A stretch of 8,317 nucleotides of DNA from the NCBI GenBank assembly GCA_016295145.1, contig JAEDLR010000072.1, positions 1-8,317 of the forward strand, given 5' to 3'. Of the stretch, positions 5,381 through 8,317 are shown piece by piece. Under the pieces are notes generated by a model. It searched no databases, was not told the DNA's origin, and saw only the letters and a list, made by a program, of their open reading frames with translations. Every line of letters begins with the position of its first letter. The stretch's first letter is position 1. This stretch comes from Oscillospiraceae bacterium. GTDB lineage: Bacteria; Bacillota; Clostridia; Oscillospirales; Ruminococcaceae. Position numbers and translations under genes: made by a program.

Positions 5381-6799
5381 ATGATTACTGTTTCTTTTCG
5401 TACAGACAACAAAACACCGCTGTATATGCAGCTTTACAACCATATCAAACAGGAAATCGAATCCGGAGCACTGCCATGCGGAGAAAAACTCCCCTCCAAG
5501 CGTGCGCTATCCGCACATCTGAAAATCAGCATAGTAACGGTAGAAACCGCCTATTCGCAGCTTCTTGCAGAAGGATATATCACCTCTCGGCCGGGCAGCG
5601 GGTTTTATGTGGAGGAACTCTTAGCTGTTGATCAGGTCAGTTGCGTGCAGGAAAAGGGCAAAATTACAACGGAAACTGAACTGATTCGATATGATTTCCA
5701 CACAAACCGCATTGACATTTCCAATTTTCCTTTTTCCACATGGGCAAAACTCTCCCGCGCAGTGCTCAGCGAACAAAGCGACGATTTACTCAACGCCTGT
5801 CATCCACAGGGAACAATGGCTCTGCGTACCGAAATCGCCTCCTATCTCAAAGCATTCCGCGGTATGACAGTTTCCCCGGAACAAATTGTTGTCGGAGCAG
5901 GTACCGAATACCTGACAGGATTGATGATTCAGTTGCTTGGCAGAAATTATGCTTATGGCGTAGAGAATCCCGGTTACCACAAAATCTACCAGATTTTCAG
6001 TGCCAACACTGCAAGAGTTTTTCCCATTCCCATGGACGAAAAAGGGGCAAGTGCCGAAACCATCGCAGGATTCGGCATCAATGTGCTGCATATTACACCT
6101 TCCCACCATTTTCCTCTTGGCATTGTGATGCCGATCAGTCGACGACAAGAACTTCTGCGCTGGGTAAATGCCCGTGAAGACCGCTATATCATTGAAGATG
6201 ATTACGACAGCGAATTCCGCTATGCCGGAAGGCCGATTCCGACACTGCAAAGCATGGATAAAAACGGAAAAGTCATCTATATCAACACCTTTACCAAAAG
6301 CCTTGCGCCATCTATGCGAATCAGCTATATGGTGCTACCAGAATCGCTGTGCCATCAGTTTTCTACACAGCTTGGCTTTTATTCTTGCACAGTTTCTGTC
6401 ATCGAGCAACTGACGCTTGCACAATTCATGAAAAACGGTCATTTTGACCGGCATATCAACCGAATGAAAAAAATATATCGTCAACGCAGAGATATTCTTT
6501 GCAAGGCGATTACTGACAGCCGGCTCAATTCCATTGTACGCATCTCAGGGGGTGAGGCCGGAATGCACCTACTATTGACTGTGGAAAACGGCATGAACCA
6601 GAATGCGCTTCTTTCCGCTGCCGCCAAAGAAGGGGTAAAAGTATACGGTCTTTCGGAATACTACGCTTTTCCTGTATCAAATATGCCCGATAACATTATT
6701 ATAGCTGGATTCTCCGGCCTGAACGAACGGCAACTGCTGGAAGGAGCAGCGGCATTGGAGCGAGCATGGCTGCCAACGACAATAACATCCATTGTGTGA
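5381..6799 (+). CDS. pdxR: MocR-family regulator, PdxR-like (GntR winged helix fused to aminotransferase-like domain)
   Basis: A PLP-sensing transcription factor expected to activate pdxST and repress itself. From the ATG at 5381 it has 472 residues, the usual MocR length. Residues about 8-75 are a GntR-type winged helix (PLYMQLYNHIKQEIESGAL, then LPSKRALSAHLKISIVTVE and GYITSRPGSGFYV). After a linker, residues about 110-465 are a fold-type I aminotransferase domain: VGAGTEYL, TPSHHFPLG, the DDYD cluster at 273-276 that holds the PLP ring nitrogen contact, and K306 in TFTKSLAPSMRISY for the Schiff base. A TTG at 5375 is in frame two codons upstream and sits six bases after AAGG, so it is an alternative start. 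The divergent layout with pdxST supports PdxR over other MocR types. No clear terminator is seen in the 40 bases before the convergent reductase gene. Confidence 0.93.
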   Translation: MITVSFRTDNKTPLYMQLYNHIKQEIESGALPCGEKLPSKRALSAHLKISIVTVETAYSQLLAEGYITSRPGSGFYVEELLAVDQVSCVQEKGKITTETELIRYDFHTNRIDISNFPFSTWAKLSRAVLSEQSDDLLNACHPQGTMALRTEIASYLKAFRGMTVSPEQIVVGAGTEYLTGLMIQLLGRNYAYGVENPGYHKIYQIFSANTARVFPIPMDEKGASAETIAGFGINVLHITPSHHFPLGIVMPISRRQELLRWVNAREDRYIIEDDYDSEFRYAGRPIPTLQSMDKNGKVIYINTFTKSLAPSMRISYMVLPESLCHQFSTQLGFYSCTVSVIEQLTLAQFMKNGHFDRHINRMKKIYRQRRDILCKAITDSRLNSIVRISGGEAGMHLLLTVENGMNQNALLSAAAKEGVKVYGLSEYYAFPVSNMPDNIIIAGFSGLNERQLLEGAAALERAWLPTTITSIV

Positions 6800-6839
6800 C
6801 AGATGGACCGCAAGACGTGCTTTCATAATCATCTCCATT

Positions 6840-7832
6840 TTATAAAGCAAGTATATCCTCTATTGCCGCAAGCTCATCATCCGTAAAATCAATATGCTCG
6901 ATGCATTTTACATTCTCAACAATCTGCGCCGGACGGCTTGCGCCTATGAGAACAGTTGCAACTGCTTTATTATGAAGCACCCATGCCAGCGCCATCTGTG
7001 AAAGTGTCTGTCCTCTTTCTGCTGCAAGATCGTTCAACTTGTTAAGCTTTGCAAGCATATTTTCGTCAAGCTGGTCGCCAAGCCATGTCCATCCCTTGCC
7101 TACTCTGGAATCTTCCGGAATTCCCTTCAGGTACTTATTTGTAAGAAAACCTTGATAAAGCGGAGAAAATACTGCAAGCCCGATTCCGTTTTCTGCAGCA
7201 AACCGATCCAACCCATCATCTTCAATCCAGCGATTCAGCATTGCATATGAAGGCTGATTGACGACAAAGGGTGTATGCAGCTCCTTGAATATCCTCATAA
7301 TTTCCTCTGTCTGCTGCTTGTTATAGTTGGAAATGCCTACATATAATGCCTTGCCCTGCTTTACGGCATTGTCCAGTGCCAGAGCCGTTTCTTCCAACGG
7401 TGTGTTGGGGTCAAATACATGGTGATAAAAAATATCAACATAATCGAGGCCCATGCGTTTCAGGCTCTGATCGAGAGAAGCTGTAAGGTATTTCCGTGAA
7501 CCGTTGCGGTCGCCGTAAGGACCGTCCCACATTTCATAGCCCGCCTTTGTGGAAATGCACATCTCATCACGATATTGCTTCATTCCGCAAAGTATCCTGC
7601 CGAAATTCTCCTCGGCACTGCCGTTGTAGGGGTGTCCATAGTTATTTGCAAGGTCAAAATGGGTAATGCCCAGATCAAATGCGGTGTGAACCATTTGTTC
7701 CATATTGGCAAAGCAACCCTGGCTTCCGAAATTCTGCCAGAAGCCCAGTGAAACCGCCGATAGCTTCAGACCGCTTTTTCCGCAGCGATTATAGATCATT
7801 TTCTCATATCTATTTTCATTTGGTTTGTACAT
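6840..7832 (-). CDS. Aldo/keto reductase, YghZ/Gpr-like (L-glyceraldehyde 3-phosphate reductase type)
   Basis: A cytoplasmic NADPH-type aldo/keto reductase of 330 residues, close in length and blocks to E. coli YghZ (Gpr), which reduces L-glyceraldehyde 3-phosphate and methylglyoxal. Shared blocks are RYEKMIYNRCGKSGLKL, FDLGITHFDLANNYG, GSAEENFGR, STKAGYEMW, GSRKYLTASLDQSLKRMGL and GKALYVGISNY, and near the end VLIGASRPAQIVENV. The catalytic tetrad reads D60, Y65, K96 and H138 (FYHH). The start is the ATG at 7832: AGGAG at 7844-7840 is seven bases upstream, whereas the in-frame ATG at 7838 is almost on the site and the GTG at 7850 lies before it. It is preceded by a long structured leader and a 24-codon ORF. 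The family is certain; the physiological substrate is inferred. Confidence 0.95.
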   Translation of the reverse strand: MYKPNENRYEKMIYNRCGKSGLKLSAVSLGFWQNFGSQGCFANMEQMVHTAFDLGITHFDLANNYGHPYNGSAEENFGRILCGMKQYRDEMCISTKAGYEMWDGPYGDRNGSRKYLTASLDQSLKRMGLDYVDIFYHHVFDPNTPLEETALALDNAVKQGKALYVGISNYNKQQTEEIMRIFKELHTPFVVNQPSYAMLNRWIEDDGLDRFAAENGIGLAVFSPLYQGFLTNKYLKGIPEDSRVGKGWTWLGDQLDENMLAKLNKLNDLAAERGQTLSQMALAWVLHNKAVATVLIGASRPAQIVENVKCIEHIDFTDDELAAIEDILAL

Positions 7833-7839
7833 TTTCATT

Positions 7840-7844
7840 CTCCT
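7840..7844 (-). promoter_or_regulatory. Ribosome binding site of the aldo/keto reductase
   Basis: AGGAG on the minus strand, seven bases before the ATG at 7832. It excludes the upstream in-frame GTG at 7850 and makes the ATG at 7838 unlikely. Confidence 0.8.
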
Positions 7845-7851
7845 ATCCACA

Positions 7852-7926
7852 TTATAATATCGTACTATCCAGAGTTGTATTCCAACCCTGCAATTCCTGA
7901 AATGTTCGTATCAGGAAATCACGCAT
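7852..7926 (-). CDS. Possible 24-residue leader peptide upstream of the aldo/keto reductase
   Basis: An ATG at 7926 follows a very purine-rich GGGGAGGAGGGG (7938-7927) and opens a 24-codon frame beginning MRDFLIRTFQELQGW and ending with TAA 19 bases before the reductase ATG. I do not recognise the peptide. The start codon lies in the 3' arm of a predicted helix (7949-7943 with 7926-7920), so its translation could depend on folding. The frame is open further upstream to a stop near 7967 but has no better start. It may instead be the decayed end of an older gene or only part of a structured RNA. Confidence 0.3.
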   Translation of the reverse strand: MRDFLIRTFQELQGWNTTLDSTIL

Positions 7927-8059
7927 CCCCTCCTCCCCAAAAATGCGCGTGTACCTTTCATGATAACTTCAAACTCAATGTATGACGGGCAATAGCGTCA
8001 CACGCCTGTCCCTCCAAGTGTAAGGATTCTGGCTGATTCTTGTCGATCTCCTCTCACCT

Positions 8060-8088
8060 ATTATACCACAAAATGCGAGAAATGTCAT
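8060..8088 (-). promoter_or_regulatory. Promoter of the aldo/keto reductase leader
   Basis: Leftward ATGACA (8088-8083; five of six consensus bases), a 17-base spacer, then TATAAT (8065-8060) preceded by TGG, an extended -10. The 11-mer TGTGGTATAAT is identical to that of the thiC promoter. Confidence 0.7.
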
Positions 8089-8090
8089 GT

Positions 8091-8184
8091 GTTTTTTTGA
8101 GAAATTGAGGATGATGCACCTAGCATGATCTATCCCTACATATCACCGAAAGAAGCTCTGCAACGGTAACTGCATAAGAGCATG
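8091..8184. other. Short spacer, nothing recognised
   Basis: Between the reductase promoter and the next terminator I see only an imperfect dyad (GATGATGC with GCATGATC, near 8111-8131) and no gene or clear control site. Confidence 0.5.
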
Positions 8185-8217
8185 AAAAAGGGGCACTGCA
8201 CAAATGTTGCAATGCCC
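8185..8217 (-). terminator. Rho-independent terminator of the right-edge gene
   Basis: Read leftward, GGGCATTGCA (8217-8208) pairs with TGCAGTGCCC (8200-8191) over 10 bp with one U-G pair and a 7-base loop, followed by CTTTTTC. It starts 15 bases after the stop codon of the partial frame at 8232 and so supports that frame being a real gene. Confidence 0.88.
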
Positions 8218-8231
8218 TTTGTGGTATGAAA

Positions 8232-8317
8232 TCACAATATTGGCTGTTCGGGAAGTGTGATATCGCTGGTTGTGATCACATCTTCCACATCAAATGCAAC
8301 GATCTCAATCTCAGCCT
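8232..8317 (-). CDS. C-terminal end of a short hypothetical protein (5'-truncated by window edge)
   Basis: The minus-strand frame entering at the right edge gives 27 residues, including EIEIVAFDVEDVITTSD, then LPEQPIL and a TGA stop at 8234-8232. The following terminator marks a true gene end. The pattern of an acidic FDVEDVITTS stretch just before the C-terminus resembles short, uncharacterised peptides common in Ruminococcus and related clostridia. That is recognition of style only, and the function is unknown. Most of the protein lies outside the window. Confidence 0.65.
   Translation of the reverse strand, partial: AEIEIVAFDVEDVITTSDITLPEQPIL

Larger units (their letters stand above)
7833..8053 (-). 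promoter_or_regulatory. Long structured 5' leader of the aldo/keto reductase, candidate cis-regulatory RNA
   Basis: About 220 bases separate the predicted transcription start from the reductase ATG. Helices visible in the leftward RNA are GTGTGACG with CGTCATAC (8003-7996/7987-7980, one G-U, 8-base loop), CGCGCAT with ATGCGTG (7949-7943/7926-7920, one G-U, the loop containing GGGGAGGAGGGG), and TTCCTGA with TCAGGAA (7917-7911/7900-7894). A competing long-range pairing, GCGTGT (8005-8000) with ACACGC (7952-7947), excludes the first two helices. There are three purine-rich Shine-Dalgarno-like patches. I cannot match it to a named riboswitch class. Confidence 0.4.

Noticed and set aside
5786..6250. 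Leftward 154-codon open frame
   Set aside because: Antisense shadow of the aminotransferase domain of the PdxR-like regulator.
6800..6839. Possible terminator between the convergent pdxR-like and reductase genes
   Set aside because: Only a 5-bp pairing (ATGGA with TCCAT) with a loop over 20 bases precedes the TTTTA; too weak to call.
7851..7856. Leftward TATAAT immediately before the reductase gene
   Set aside because: Its start would fall on the ribosome binding site at 7844 and there is no -35 at 17 bases; the promoter at 8060-8088 is far better.
1..8317. CRISPR array, tRNA, rRNA, insertion sequence or phage genes
   Set aside because: No regularly spaced repeats, no tRNA-like cloverleaf, no transposase or phage protein was seen in any frame.

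Overview
The window looks like a chromosomal segment from a fibre-degrading, anaerobic Ruminococcus-type Firmicute (Oscillospirales/Ruminococcaceae). The evidence is a dockerin-bearing, multi-domain xylan-degrading enzyme, a compact clostridial-type ThiC, strong AGGAGG ribosome binding sites and moderate GC. The genus is an inference from gene content; there is no rRNA gene to fix it.

Layout. (1) From the left edge to 1870 (+) runs the 3' part of a large secreted enzyme: tail of a GH30-type xylanase, CBM22-like module, dockerin, and a C-terminal CE1 esterase. A 17-bp-stem terminator closes it. (2) 1926-2235 has no convincing gene but holds a near-consensus rightward promoter and the leftward terminator of thiC. 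(3) 2236-3808 (-) is thiC with its own promoter, a TPP riboswitch and an attenuator-type terminator. (4) 3837-5272 (-) is pdxS-pdxT, the two subunits of the DXP-independent PLP synthase, overlapping by one base. (5) 5381-6799 (+) is a divergent MocR/PdxR-type regulator whose promoter lies face to face with, and overlaps, the pdxST promoter. (6) 6840-7832 (-) is a YghZ/Gpr-like aldo/keto reductase. A roughly 220-nt leader with several mutually exclusive helices and a 24-codon ORF precedes it, starting from a well-formed promoter at 8060-8088. (7) At the right edge (-) is the C-terminal end of a short unrecognised protein with its terminator.

How it works together. Segments 3-5 form a cofactor island. 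PdxR would sense PLP and control pdxST. PdxT supplies ammonia to PdxS, which makes PLP from ribose 5-phosphate, glyceraldehyde 3-phosphate and that ammonia. ThiC makes the thiamin pyrimidine HMP-P and is switched off by TPP through the riboswitch. No terminator is seen between pdxT and the thiC promoter, so some B6 transcripts may run into the riboswitch. The enzyme at the left and the reductase at the right appear to be functionally separate.

Most worth a second look are the structured leader with a start codon buried in a helix upstream of the reductase, the overlapping face-to-face pdxR/pdxST promoters with GCAATAAT repeats, and the orphan promoter that would transcribe antisense to thiC. 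Nothing in the window is a clear mobile element, CRISPR array, tRNA or rRNA.
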